This document shows, piece after piece, positions 42,099 to 52,173 of a stretch of DNA of 64,000 nt (positions are counted from its first letter, which is position 1; each line of letters starts with the position of its first letter). The translations under genes and the position numbers were made by a program. The notes beneath the pieces are model-generated. The model was not told the DNA's origin. It worked only from the letters and a program-made list of their open reading frames with translations, and ran no database searches. Source of the stretch: Hyaloraphidium curvatum (taxonomy: Eukaryota > Monoblepharomycota > Hyaloraphidiomycetes > Hyaloraphidiales > Hyaloraphidiaceae); the NCBI GenBank assembly GCA_025558095.1, contig JAIVFI010000016.1:434001-498000 (forward strand), written 5' to 3'.

Positions 42099-43232
42099 CT
42101 ATAGCTGGACCTCGGCGAGGAGCGGCTGGCCCCTCGCGCCCCGCAAGGCATTCTCCGCCGCCATCACGGCCATGTCCTCCATCACCTCCTCGGCATCCGT
42201 CCCCATGTGCGGGAGCACCACCACGTTCCTCATCTTGAGCAGCGGATGCCCCGCCGGCAGCGGCTCGGGATCGGTCACGTCCAACCCGGCGGCGGCCAGC
42301 CTGGCACCGCGGAGGGCGTCGACCAGCGCCTCGGTGTCGACGATCCCCCCGCGCGCGACGTTGACCAGCACCGCCGTCGGTTTCGCGAGGGCGAGCAGAC
42401 GGGCGTCCACCATCCCGCGGGTCTTTTCGTTGAGCGAGCAGGTAATGAAGATCACGTCCGATTCGCGGAACAGCTCGTCCAGGGCGACGTGCCTGCAGGC
42501 CCCGCCCGACCGCGCCTCGGAGTCTGGCTTGGCCCCACCCGACCCGGAATAGAGCACGGTGGGGTCCACCCCGAACCCGCGCAGTCGCTTGGCCACCTCG
42601 ACGCCAATGTTGCCCAGCCCCACGATGCCACATGTGCGCGCCGCGAGCGTCGACGCCAGCCGCGGGTTCCACTCTCCCCCGAGCTCCCCACCGGAGGCGC
42701 CGCCTCGCGGATCGGGCTCCTGCCCCGCACCGTCGGGGAAGTAGCACGAAAACGCGGCCTCCTTGATCCTGCGGCACGCCATGAGCGCCAGCGCGAGGGC
42801 AATCTCGGCGGTCGGGCCCGCGACGACGCCGGGGGTGTTGGCCAGCTTCGCGCCGCGCGCCTTGACGGCGGGTTTGTCGACGTGGTCCGTTCCCACGGAG
42901 ACAGTCGACACGACGCGTAGCTGCGGGCCGCACGCGTCGAGCAGGGCGCCGTCGATCTTCGTGTCCGTCGCGAAGCAGATCAGCCCGTGTGGTTTCAGTT
43001 CGGAGACGCCGGCAATAATCTCATCGCGCGATTTGCTCGGGGAAACGGCGAGGCGCACGTCGGGCTGCCGCGCGAGAAGCTCCGAGGCGCGCTTCTCGAG
43101 GGGCCGCGTGAGGAACAGCCGGAGGGGCTCCGCGGGGGCGGACATCGCGCGGCGGGTGGAACGAAAGATGATGCGGGGGAAGAGGCGCTGGAAAGATGGA
43201 TTCCAGGTGCAGAATCGAGGAATCGCGGGCAT
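42099..43232 (-). CDS. D-isomer 2-hydroxyacid dehydrogenase (GRHPR/glyoxylate reductase type)
   Basis: 377 residues, single exon. It reduces glyoxylate, hydroxypyruvate or related 2-keto acids with NAD(P)H. Motifs: VVSTVSVGTDHVDKPAVKAR, LANTPGVVAGPTAEIALALA, the Rossmann GIVGLGNIGVEVAKRL, catalytic Arg in VNVARGGIVDTEALVDAL, Glu in LDVTDPEPLPAGHPLL and His in VVVLPHMGTDAEEV. An insert of about 20 Gly/Asp/Pro-rich residues sits before the Rossmann motif. The first 29 residues (RFCTWNPSFQRLFPRIIFRS) look like a mitochondrial presequence; an internal ATG at 43145 (MSAPAEPL) would give a cytosolic form, so dual localisation is possible. Divergent from the ABC1 kinase by about 200 bp. Confidence 0.92.
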   Translation of the reverse strand: MPAIPRFCTWNPSFQRLFPRIIFRSTRRAMSAPAEPLRLFLTRPLEKRASELLARQPDVRLAVSPSKSRDEIIAGVSELKPHGLICFATDTKIDGALLDACGPQLRVVSTVSVGTDHVDKPAVKARGAKLANTPGVVAGPTAEIALALALMACRRIKEAAFSCYFPDGAGQEPDPRGGASGGELGGEWNPRLASTLAARTCGIVGLGNIGVEVAKRLRGFGVDPTVLYSGSGGAKPDSEARSGGACRHVALDELFRESDVIFITCSLNEKTRGMVDARLLALAKPTAVLVNVARGGIVDTEALVDALRGARLAAAGLDVTDPEPLPAGHPLLKMRNVVVLPHMGTDAEEVMEDMAVMAAENALRGARGQPLLAEVQL

Positions 43233-43428
43233 GAAGCGGGTGAACTCGGCCCGGGCGGCGCGGCGGCGATTTCAGAAATCTTCAGATCCGTTTCACCACA
43301 TCCAGGAATCTCGGCGGCTCCAAAAGCAGCAATCGGAGCTCGGTTCCTTGTTTCTCGAACAGCTGCTGAGCGCGAAACGGGGCCTTTGAAGGGCACAGGC
43401 CCCTACAGCAGCTCGTACGGGCGTCGCC

Positions 43429-45201
43429 ATGGCTTCCTGGTTACCCCGCTTCCTGCGGCGGACGGGCAAGCTGGCCGCCCTGACCGGGGTCCTCTACGTC
43501 GCCGACGACAAGCTGAACTATTCGTCGGCGACCCGCTCGATCCGGACGCTGTGGACCGGCCTCCTCATAACCCTGGATTACAAGCTCAACTGGACCAAGG
43601 ACGCCGGCCCGCACCTCCTCGAAATCCACGCCCGCGCGGGCCAGCGGATCCTGGATACTTGCAAGGCCAACGGCGGCCTTTACATCAAGCTCGGGCAGGG
43701 TATCGCGAGCCAAAACCACGTCTTGCCCCCTCAAATTAATGAGCGTTTCCGCGAGCTTTACGACGAGGCGCCCGCGGAGCCCTTCAGCGTCGTGCGCAAG
43801 CTGATCCGGGAGGAATTTGGCCGCGAACCGGAGGAGCTGTTCGCTTCCTTCGAGCCCGAGGCGATCGCTTCGGCGTCGATCGCCCAGGTGCACCGGGCCA
43901 CGCTCAAGGACGGGACGCCGGTGGCCGTCAAGGTGCAGAAACCGGCGGTGCGCTGGCAGATGGGATGGGATCTGCTCTGCTACCGGATCATCTGTGCGGC
44001 GTTCGAGTTTGCCTTTGATCTCCCGATATACTGGTCGGTCGACTTCACGGCCGACCACCTGAAGAGGGAGACGGACTTTACCATCGAAGGCCGGAGTTCG
44101 GAACGGGCGCTGGCGGAGCTGAGGAAGGAACCCTCGCTGCGGAACGACGTCTACGTGCCGACCGTCCACTGGGACCTGACGACGAAGCGGATCATGACCG
44201 CGGAGTGGATCGACGGCGTGTCCTTGGCGAAGGTCAAGGAGGTTTCGAAGCAGTTTGACAAGCACTGGGTGGTGCAGAAGGTCATCGAGGTGTTCAGCCA
44301 CCAGATCTTCCATTCTGGCTTCGTCCACGCCGGTAGGAGAAGGATTCGCGATGGACAGTCGCACTTGCTGACGCCAACGTCAACCAACAGACCCGCACCC
44401 CGGCAACCTGATGGTACTGCGGCAGAACGGCCGCCCGCAGCTCGTGCTCTTGGACCACGGCCTCTATGTGCAGGAAACGCCCTCATTCGTTCGCTCCTAC
44501 GCCGAGTTTTGGCGCGCCCTGCTCCTCGCCGACATCCCGACCCTGGAAGCGATATGCCATAGCTGGGGGATTAGGGATGTGAAGATGATGTCTTCGGCCA
44601 CGCTGCAGCGCCCGTACGATCCCGAAAAGGCGCTCAAGGCAGGCAAGTCTGCACTCGAGAAGCCCACCTTTGCCGAGATCTACGAGTTGCAGATGGAGGC
44701 CAAGGACAGGTACGAGCTTCCGCGGATGGAAATGAAGGTCGGGATGATGCTGACATGACGGAAAGGGCCAAGGAAATGCTCGGTGACACATCCAAGGTCC
44801 CGCTCGAGATTATCTTCGTCGCCCGCAACATGAACCTGATCCGATCGGTGAACAAGTCGTACGGATCACCCGTGGACCGCGTCGGCGAGATGGCTCGCTG
44901 GGCGGTCTCTTCCTTCTCCCGCCCCTCCCTTCCCTCTGTGTGGCTCGGCGCCGACGCGAACCGCGCTTCGCCGGGAATCCGGGACTACTTCTCCTCCCTC
45001 GTCACCTACATCCGGTTCAACGCGGCCCTCTTCGCCGTCTCGCTCGGTTTCACAGCCACCAAGGTGTGGGCCTGGATCCAGGGCAACATCCTGCGGCGGG
45101 ACAAGGTGCTGGACTACGAGGAGGTGCTGGATCAGCAGGCAAAGGAAGCCATGAGGCAGCAGTTCGGAATGGTGCTGGACGACAACGCCTTCGATGCCTA
45201 G
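43429..45201 (+). CDS. ABC1/ADCK1-type atypical kinase
   Basis: ABC1/ADCK (UbiB) proteins are mitochondrial atypical kinases linked to coenzyme Q and lipid handling. The 552-residue model has three exons; introns 44333-44390 (58, phase 1) and 44710-44765 (56, GTACGA...AAAG, phase 2). Motifs: KxGQ as NGGLYIKLGQGIASQNHVLP, the Ala-rich loop in EAIASASIAQVHRATL, VAVKVQKP, ExD-type segment KRETDFTIEGRSS, EWIDGVSLAKV, catalytic loop HADPHPGNLMVLR across intron 1 and LVLLDHGLYV with the metal Asp. The end (VARNMNLIRSVNKSYGSPVD) matches ADCK1-like proteins. Without the second intron the gene would seem frameshifted at 44756. N-terminus has basic residues and a hydrophobic stretch. Confidence 0.93.
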
Positions 45202-45783
45202 GGTTGTGACCATGGCTGCGAAGACGGATGGTGGGATTGGGGAGGAGGGGATGGGCGTGATCTGTGACGTGGCGTCTGTACTGCTTGTTTCTGCGTTTTG
45301 CCCCAGACGGGAATATAGATTGCTTCCGACACTGTTGGACGATCTGGCGAAGAGTTGCCAATATCGCCTGTGTGTCGATGGAAGGTTTGGGAGGGGGGGT
45401 TGGCTGGCAGCTTCACCGCAGCCGCCCGACAAATAGCGCGGGCCATGGGCAATGATATCCTTTTTCAGGCGTTGCGTGAGGGCAAGCCCCGGGCGAGGCG
45501 GCGGTAGCGGTCTTTGATTTGTATACGCACTGGAGCCCAACACGCCCGAGCACTCCGCGCGTATGTAATGAGGAGCTAGCAACCCACCGTACACTTAGAA
45601 ATCCCCCTACGCCCCAAGAATCAGCTCCTCATCTACATTCAAACCAAATGCCTCCGCGCGAAGATCACTCTCAGACCACTCTCTCCTGAGAGAGGAGGCG
45701 GCTCCGAAGCAGCTCGCCGTTGAGGCGTCTGCGAAGGCGTTTTCGGCTCGCGACCCCCGGCCGGGCCTCCGTGCCGGGCGGCC
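45202..45783. other. Intergenic region without recognised gene
   Basis: 582 bp between the ABC1 kinase stop and the zinc-finger protein start, the longest gene-free stretch in the window. It contains A/T-richer islands (around 45300-45350 and 45520-45620). Small open frames on both strands show no conserved motif or likely splice partner. It should hold the kinase 3' UTR and the downstream promoter. No tRNA or repeat found by eye. Confidence 0.5.
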
Positions 45784-47234
45784 ATGCCGGCCGGTGCCGC
45801 GCGGCTCCCCGATTCCCGCGAATCGGCCTCCGCGGCGACCGCCGATCCCGCCGCACACGCGGACGACAACTCCGGGCTCGACATCCTCGCCTCGGTGTCC
45901 GCACGGTCGCTGATGGACGGCAAGGGGACTTCCCGCCGCTCGGGCGTGCGCGGCAAGACCGGCGCCGTTGCGGTCGCCGGCGACGGTGCACCGCGCTGCG
46001 CGGACCGCTCCGACGCCTTGGCAGGCAGCAGTGATTTCTGCCAGGGTCGGCTGATACTGTGCAAGAAGCTCGACGGCAACTGGCGCTGTGGGTTCCTCCA
46101 GACTGGCCCGTTCTCCGCTTCGAGCCGCTTACTTTGTTCTCCCGCCACAGGCAAGCGGCATTACGACCGCCTGTTGACCAAGGCGCCCAATGGAGCTGCG
46201 GAGGAGGAGGAGGAGGACGAGTTGGCCGGGCAAATCGACGAGGAGCTGCCGCTTGCTGCCCCGCCGGTCGAGGAAGAGGAGGTCCTGCCGGCCGGTGCCC
46301 CCTACGACTCTGCCGCAGGCGCCTACTACTACCAGGAGGAGGGCTACGAGGTCGCGGCGGATGGCTACGTGCCCGACTTCTCGCACCAGTACCTGCACGG
46401 CGACGAGCACGGCGAGGAGGACGAGGGCTACATGGACCTCGATCCGGACGGCGAGGTCACCCCCGAAGCCGCGGTCGTGGACTTCGAGCACCACCCGCTG
46501 GCGGGCCGGGTTTCTGGCCGGGCCAAGGCCCCGAAGAAGCCGAGGAACAAAGCCGAGAAGAAGGAGGGCGCGAGCCTGTTCCGCAAAAACAGCGTCAAGG
46601 CGCAGTGCCGGCCCATCCACGACCAGCCGCAGTGCCTGGCGCGGGACTGCTACGGCGAATGGGAGGCCGTCAACGGCCGCTACCGCGTCCCGGTGCACTA
46701 CGTCACGGTCACGGAGCGCAACAAGTCCATGGTCGTGAGCGACTACAAGGAGATCAAGCACCTCACGGGCTGCGATCTTGTCACCCTGCTCTTCCCCGTG
46801 CCCGGCACCCTGCGCTGCAACCAGTGCGGCACCACCTTCTCCACCTCCTTCAACGCCAACTCGCACGCCATGTGCCGCGATAACCACTTCCGCTGCGCGC
46901 CGTGCGGGAAGGGCGTCACCACCCTCGCCGCGATCCAGAAGCACTTCAAGACCCCCAGCCACCGCGCCAGGATGGATGGCTGGACCGTCGACGGGGTGCT
47001 GAAGTCGAAGGCGGAGCTGGACCGCATGCACGACCGTGGGTATCTCACCCGAGGAGTTGGTTTTACCGTTGATGCTGACGGATCGCTCGCTCTGCAGACG
47101 CCCTCGAATTCGCCAGCAGCAGAGAGCGGGTCGAGAAGCCTCCCCGCAGCGAGTCGAGCGGACGGGGTAGAGGTCGGGGCCGGGGCAGACCTAGAGGGAG
47201 CGGCCGCGGGAAGAAGAGCGCCGTGGATGGGTGA
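45784..47234 (+). CDS. Zinc-finger protein with acidic middle and RG/AT-hook tail
   Basis: 441 residues, three exons; introns 46088-46150 (63 nt, in-frame, phase 1) and 47036-47097 (62, phase 1). Residues about 130-230 are acidic with Tyr/Glu clusters, then comes a basic segment (KAPKKPRNKAEKKEG). The zinc region has two units: LRCNQCGTTFSTSFNANSHA with MCRDNH, and FRCAPCGKGVTTLAAIQKHF ending in TPSHRA, both C2H2-like. Splicing the second intron exposes a C-terminus of SSGRGRGRGRGRPRGSGRGK, an RG/AT-hook tail; reading through gives an unconvincing tail instead. Probably a nuclear nucleic-acid-binding protein; no family recognised. Start 45784 is the first ATG of the frame with a GCC context. 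Confidence 0.7.
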
Positions 47235-47340
47235 AGGGTGGAGGGCATGGCACCGAGAGCGAAGGCTCAGATGATGATTCCTTTTCGATTACTACAAATG
47301 ATGCTCTTTTCAACAGGCGCTTTGTGTCAAGGATGGTCCG

Positions 47341-49063
47341 CTAGTACCACTTAAACGGCTCGCTTGCGACGTGTTCGCACAGTTGAATCTTGGTGAGGTA
47401 AGCGTTGAGTCCGTCCACGCCCAAGTCCTTTCCGAAGCCCGACTTCTTGAGCCCGCCCCACGGCAGCTCGATGAGGGTCGGTTGCGAGCAGTTGATCCCT
47501 GCGCCGGCGGATCGGTTAGGGGGCAGCCGCAGAGAGGCAAGGCGATTCCCTCACATTTGATACCGGCGCGAATCTTGCTGGCAACCTGGCGAGCTTTTGC
47601 GGGATCGCCCGACATGACAGCGCACGCAAGGCCGTCTGCAAGCCGACGAATGAGGTTGAATCAAAAGCGTCGCCGTGGTACCCACACTCGGTCTGATTGG
47701 CCAATCGGACGGCCTCGTCAACCGACGAATACTCCATGACCGCCAAAACCGGGCCGAAAACCTCCTCCGTCCAGATTGCCATGTCCTCTTTAACGCCCGT
47801 GAGAATGGTAGGGCGCAAGAAGTACCCCTTCTTCAGATCGGCCGGCCGATCGGGACCGCCGGTCACGAGCTTGGCCCCCGCGGCGACAGCATCCCGGATG
47901 TACCGCTGGATCTTCTCGTACTGCCCCTTGCTCACGATCGGGCCCATTTTGGTGTCCTCTGCAAAGCCGTCGCCGACCTTGATGGCCTCGGCGTGCGCGA
48001 CGAGCTGCTTCAGCACCTCCTCGGAAATGCCGCTGGGAGCGAGCACGCGCGAGGTTGCAGAGCAGACCTGGCCCTGGTTGAAAAGAGGCACATCAGCGTC
48101 ACTCTCAGGGTGAAGAAAGAGCATCAGTTCTCGCCTGGTTAAAGAAAATGCCAAAGGAAATCCATTCGATCGTGTCCTTGCGCCCGGAGAGGGCATCTTC
48201 AAGGAGAACGAGGGGACTCTTGCCACCGAGCTCCAGGGTTACAGGGATGGGACCCGCGCTGGCTGCCATCATGATCCTGCGGCCCGTAGGGACAGATCCA
48301 GTGAAGGAAATCTTGTCGACGCCCTTGTTCGTCGAGAGAGCCTCGCCCGCTTCCGCGCCAAGACCAGGCACGATGTTGACGACGCCTTTCGGCAGGCCAA
48401 CAGCCAAAACGATCTTGCCAAATTCGATCGCGGAGATGGGCGTGAGTTCAGAGGGCTTCAAAACTAAAGACCGAGGTGAGCTAGAGTGATGACGTCTGTT
48501 GAGGGAGACCAACCGATTGTGCAGCCCGCCGCTATTGCCGGCGCCAGCTTCCAGGTCGCCATCAACAGAGGGTAGTTCCAGGGTACGATAGCGCCGACCA
48601 CACCGATGGCCACGCGCTCGGTTTCGGCAAGGTAAACGTCGGCCTGACCGTGCTCCACCTTTTCCGTGACAGGGATTTGCGTTATGAGCTTGGCGTAGTA
48701 CCTGAAAGTCCCCGCGACGTCGGCAATGTCTCCTTCGGCTTCCGTCTTGGGTTTGCCGTTGTCGAGGACCTCGATCTGCGCGAGCTTCGCCGCGTTCTTT
48801 TCCACCTCATCGGCAATGAGGTTGAGGTACCTTGCCCTCTCCGCGGGAGGAGTGTTCGACCAAGAATCAAAGGCTTCGCGAGCGGCCTCGACGGCCTTGT
48901 CCACGTCCGGCTTGCCCCCGAGAGGCATCTGGAACATAACCTCTTCGGTCGCGGGATTGACGATGGGAAGATATTTCCCGTTGGCGGGCTCGATGAACTC
49001 GTTGTTCACGAAGATGAGGCCCCTCTCGGCGACTCCGAGGTCCTTTAGCGTCGGCGCGGCCAT
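47341..49063 (-). CDS. Aldehyde dehydrogenase (betaine-aldehyde/ALDH9-like)
   Basis: NAD(P)-dependent oxidation of aldehydes to acids. The 498-residue protein, full ALDH length, has five exons; introns 48464-48513 (50), 48074-48134 (61, GC-AG), 47636-47685 (50) and 47499-47563 (65). Motifs: VGAIVPWNYPLLMATWKLAP, AAGCTIVLKPSELTPI across intron 1, GSVPTGRRIMMAAS, catalytic Glu in VTLELGGKSPLVLLEDA, catalytic Cys in FFNQGQVCSATSR across intron 2, and EEVFGPVLAVMEY. Exon 4 gives YGLACAVMSGDPAKARQVAS and exon 5 ends LPWGGLKKSGFGKDLGVDGL. The pattern fits betaine-aldehyde or aminoaldehyde dehydrogenases. No targeting peptide. Divergent from MTA phosphorylase across 289 bp. Confidence 0.95.
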
Positions 49064-49352
49064 GATTCCGGGCGCGATGGCTTGAATCGGGCGCGGAAGC
49101 GGGGAAGAAGATTTGAGCGTGCGGCGGTGCGCGCTCAGCCCGCCGGAGTGATCACCTTCGCAACGCCGTTGCGCGCCCTACCTACAAGGAGGCAACAAGA
49201 GGGGAAAGAAGATGTCGCTGCGGATGGCACCGCTAGCATCGCTTTGTCTGACTCGAGGCTCGAGCTTTCGGGCCGAGTCCCGGGACGATGCGGGCGACCC
49301 AAAGGCACGTGTGATCGCGTCACTCGCCGACCGGCAAACAAAGACTTGAAAT

Positions 49353-50443
49353 ATGAACCACGAGCGAGACCACGCTGTTGCGGTCGACGGCGCCGGGGTG
49401 GAGGACCTCGTCAGAGATGTCACCATCGCGATCATCGGCGGGACGGGTCTCTACTCGCTCGAGGGGCTGAAGGTGCTCGGCGAAGTGTACCCGGAAACGG
49501 TGGGCTCTCGGCGCCTTCCGCGGACGCATCGCGGTCCTTCTGACATCCGTCCGATGAATCGCGCCATTCGGTCGTTTTTCAGCCCTGGGGATACCCTTCC
49601 GCGCCCATCACCATCTCGCAGACTGCGTCGGGGAACAAGGTCGCGTTCCTGGCCCGCCACGGCAAGGGCCACGCGATCAACCCCTCCGAGGTGCCCGTGC
49701 GGGCCAACATCGCGGCGCTGAAGCACATTGGCGTCCGCGTCATTGTTGCGTTTTCGGCCGTCGGCTCTCTCCAGCTCGAGATGAAGCCCAGGGACTTTGT
49801 CTTGCCCGACCAGATCATTGACCGGACCAAGGGCATCCGGCCCTCGACGTTCTTCGAGAGCGGGCTCGTGGCACACTGCTCCTTCTCGCACCCGTTCGAC
49901 GAGAAGCTGGCGGGCCTTATCTTTGAGAAGGGCGCCTCGTCGCTCCAGGGCGACAACGTCAAGATGCACAAGGGAGGCACGCTCATCGTCATGGAGGTGG
50001 GCCGCAAATTGGGTGAAAACTCATTGTCGCTAATGCCTGAGTACGTTTAGGGCCCTGCTTTCTCGACCCGGGCGGAATCGAACCTCTACCGGTCCTGGGG
50101 CGGCTCCATAATCAACATGTCGGCCCTCCCCGAGGCCAAGCTCGCGCGGGAAGCGGAAATCCACTACCAGATGGTGTGCATGTCGACCGACTACGACTGC
50201 TGGCACGAGGACGAGGAGCCCGTGACGGTCGAGGCCGTCGTGCGGAACCTGAACGCCAACAGCGCCAACGCGAAGAACCTCCTGAACGCTATTCTGCCGG
50301 CGCTGGAAAAGGCGGTGGAGGAAAAGGAGATTGGGTCGGAGCTGGCCGGGAGCATGAAGTGGGCTTGCGTGACCGCCCCGGAGGTGCGGAGCAAGGAGGC
50401 GCTCAAGAAGATCGAGTACATCCTCCCGGGCGTCTACGCTTGA
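49353..50443 (+). CDS. MTAP: S-methyl-5'-thioadenosine phosphorylase
   Basis: Splits methylthioadenosine, the by-product of polyamine synthesis, into adenine and methylthioribose-1-phosphate for methionine salvage. The 317-residue model has three exons; introns 49500-49582 (83, phase 0) and 49997-50050 (54, phase 0). Motifs: VTIAIIGGTGLYSLEGL, PWGYPSAPITISQTASGNKV at the first junction, AFLARHGKGHAINPSEVPVR, IVAFSAVGSLQLEMKPRDFV, DQIIDRTKGIRPSTFFE, and after intron 2 EGPAFSTRAESNLYRSWGG, NMSALPEAKLAREAEIHYQM and STDYDCWHEDEEPV. An N-terminal extension of about 20 residues precedes the family start. Confidence 0.97.
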
Positions 50444-50624
50444 GATGTCAGTAGAGCAGCTGCAGTTTGCTTTTAGGATTAAACCTCAGAAGAAGCTACT
50501 CATACGGACTCGTTGGCGCAAAGACGCGGGCGTGCGCGCCTGCCCCTGGCCGATCACTCGGAACCGTTCGCCCGCATCGCCGCAATCCCGCTTCACTGCG
50601 CTGACCTCCGCACCGAGAGCCGCG

Positions 50625-51488
50625 ATGGCCGTTTCCCTCGCCCGAGTGAACCACGATTCGTCGTGGCTCCTCGCGGTCGGCGACGTCTGCGTCGTCCTCG
50701 ACCCATGGATCCTCGGCTCCAACATCGACTTTTCCCCCCACTTCTCGAAGCAGGACCACATCCTGCCCGTCGTTCCCATACCGGACCTGATCTCTCTCGC
50801 CTCCCGGCCGGGCGCGGAGACTGTCGTGGCCGTCTCCCACCGCTTCTCGGACCACTTCTCGCGGGAGACGCTGGTCGAGCTGCCGCGCTCCTGGCGGGCG
50901 ATCTGCGAGCCCCGGTGGGCGCTGGGCAAGGTCAAGGGGCTGCGACATTTCGGCACCGTGCTCGCGGCCGAGGAGTACCGTCCCGGGCTGACGCTCTCGA
51001 CGGCGGCGAGGGTGCCGGTCGGCAAGGCCGGCCGGACCATGTCGATGACCTTCTTCCGGGCCACGGGGATCACGGACGTGCTGCACAACCTGGTGCTGTT
51101 TTCCTTCTTCCTCCCCGGGGAGGAGAAGCCCGAGGCGGTGGTGGCCTACAGCCCGCACGGGTTCCGGGCCAACACGCTGATGGACGCCGTGGCCTTCCTC
51201 GCAGGCCGGACCGCGACGGTGCTGGTGTGCACCATCTCCGAGTACCGCATCCCGGAGCTGCTCGGGGGCACGCTCAACCTCGGCCTGGACGTGGCGGTGG
51301 GGATCGCGCGGGCGCTCGGGCCGAAGGCCGTGCTCGACACCCACTCCGAGGACAAGACCAAGGAGGGGTACATCGGCGGGCAGTCGCAGATGGTTCCGTC
51401 GGACCACGCGCGGGCGCAAACGGCGTTTGCCGAGGCGGGCACGCGGTACATCGAGCCCCCCGAGCTGGGCAAGTGGGTCGAGGTGTGA
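50625..51488 (+). CDS. Metallo-beta-lactamase-fold hydrolase-like protein (UlaG-like)
   Basis: 287 residues, single exon. The N-terminus (ARVNHDSSWLLAVGDVCVVL, DPWILGSNIDFSPHFSKQDH) resembles the first strands of MBL-fold proteins, in which a His near the start and the DPW turn are typical of the UlaG/RNase Z-like branch. VVAVSHRFSDHFSRETLVEL supplies an HxxxDH-type metal motif (the usual pattern is HxHxDH, so one His appears shifted). Later segments (SMTFFRATGITDVLHNLVLF, AYSPHGFRANTLMDAVAF, VLDTHSEDKTKEGYIGGQSQ) include further His/Asp. It follows MTAP in the same direction with only 181 bp between. Enzyme substrate unknown. Intronless in an intron-rich region. Confidence 0.6.
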   Translation: MAVSLARVNHDSSWLLAVGDVCVVLDPWILGSNIDFSPHFSKQDHILPVVPIPDLISLASRPGAETVVAVSHRFSDHFSRETLVELPRSWRAICEPRWALGKVKGLRHFGTVLAAEEYRPGLTLSTAARVPVGKAGRTMSMTFFRATGITDVLHNLVLFSFFLPGEEKPEAVVAYSPHGFRANTLMDAVAFLAGRTATVLVCTISEYRIPELLGGTLNLGLDVAVGIARALGPKAVLDTHSEDKTKEGYIGGQSQMVPSDHARAQTAFAEAGTRYIEPPELGKWVEV

Positions 51489-51562
51489 CCTGTGCGTATT
51501 CCACACAAGGAGAGAGATTGGAACGTGACGTGCTCAATCTGCACAACAGTCCGCCGCTTTCA

Positions 51563-52039
51563 TTACTTCGCTTTGCGCCTCCGTCTCGTCACTCTCCCAG
51601 TGGGTGGAGTTTCGCGTCGCGACGAGGGCGCGGGTTGCCTCGCTGCTGAGGTCGCCGACGCCCGGGCACGCCGCTTGGCGGGCTTCGGGGGCGACGCCTC
51701 CGCGAGGCGCGTTCGCAGCAGCTGCTCGACGAGCGCCCGCGGGAGCCCTTTGCCGGGATCGAAGTGCAGCGCCGACTTTGTGCGGCTGTACCCTGCGAGC
51801 TCCCCAACAAGCGCGTCGAGGGTTGCGCCGCTGAACGGGTAGTACGAGCAGCCCTTTGCGGTGGCGAGGAAGCCCGCAACGACTTTGCCGTCCACGCGGA
51901 ACGCGGGCATCGAGTACTTTATGCACTCCTCGGCGCCGGGCATGAGCTCGTGGATCGTGCGGCGCAGCGCCTGGAGCGCATCGCGGCGGTCGGGCTGCAA
52001 GGTGCGCAGATACGCGTCGATGGACGTCGGCGGGGCCAT
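51563..52039 (-). CDS. DUF1801 (YdhG/YdeI-like) small protein
   Basis: 158 residues, single exon. The DUF1801 fold signature is clear: APPTSIDAYLRTLQPDRRDA, LQALRRTIHELMPGAEECIK, YSMPAFRVDGKVVAGFLATA, KGCSYYPFSGATLDALVGEL and FDPGKGLPRALVEQLLRTRL. Bacterial members are small single-domain proteins, some linked to iron or stress; function in eukaryotes is unknown. The last 40 residues are a basic Arg/Lys/Pro/Ser tail (KPAKRRARASATSAARQ) absent from bacterial members, perhaps a nuclear or ribosomal targeting tail. Start 52039 fits the family; the frame is open upstream but without similarity. Convergent with the MBL-like gene, 74 bp apart. Confidence 0.8.
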   Translation of the reverse strand: MAPPTSIDAYLRTLQPDRRDALQALRRTIHELMPGAEECIKYSMPAFRVDGKVVAGFLATAKGCSYYPFSGATLDALVGELAGYSRTKSALHFDPGKGLPRALVEQLLRTRLAEASPPKPAKRRARASATSAARQPAPSSRRETPPTGRVTRRRRKAK

Positions 52040-52173
52040 GGAATACACGAACACGCGATATCCGACGCGACAAGAGGCGCGCGCAGCTCGAAAGCTCGAA
52101 CGCATGCAGGTGCGCGTCGCTCGTGAGTGTCCGCAACGGCGTCGATTTCGATTCATCACCGCAGCGCGTCGAA

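Noticed and set aside
44756-44765. Apparent frameshift in the ABC1 kinase
   Set aside because: A 56-nt GTACGA...AAAG intron (44710-44765) with matching phase 2 joins EAKDR to AKEMLGD and restores the family sequence.
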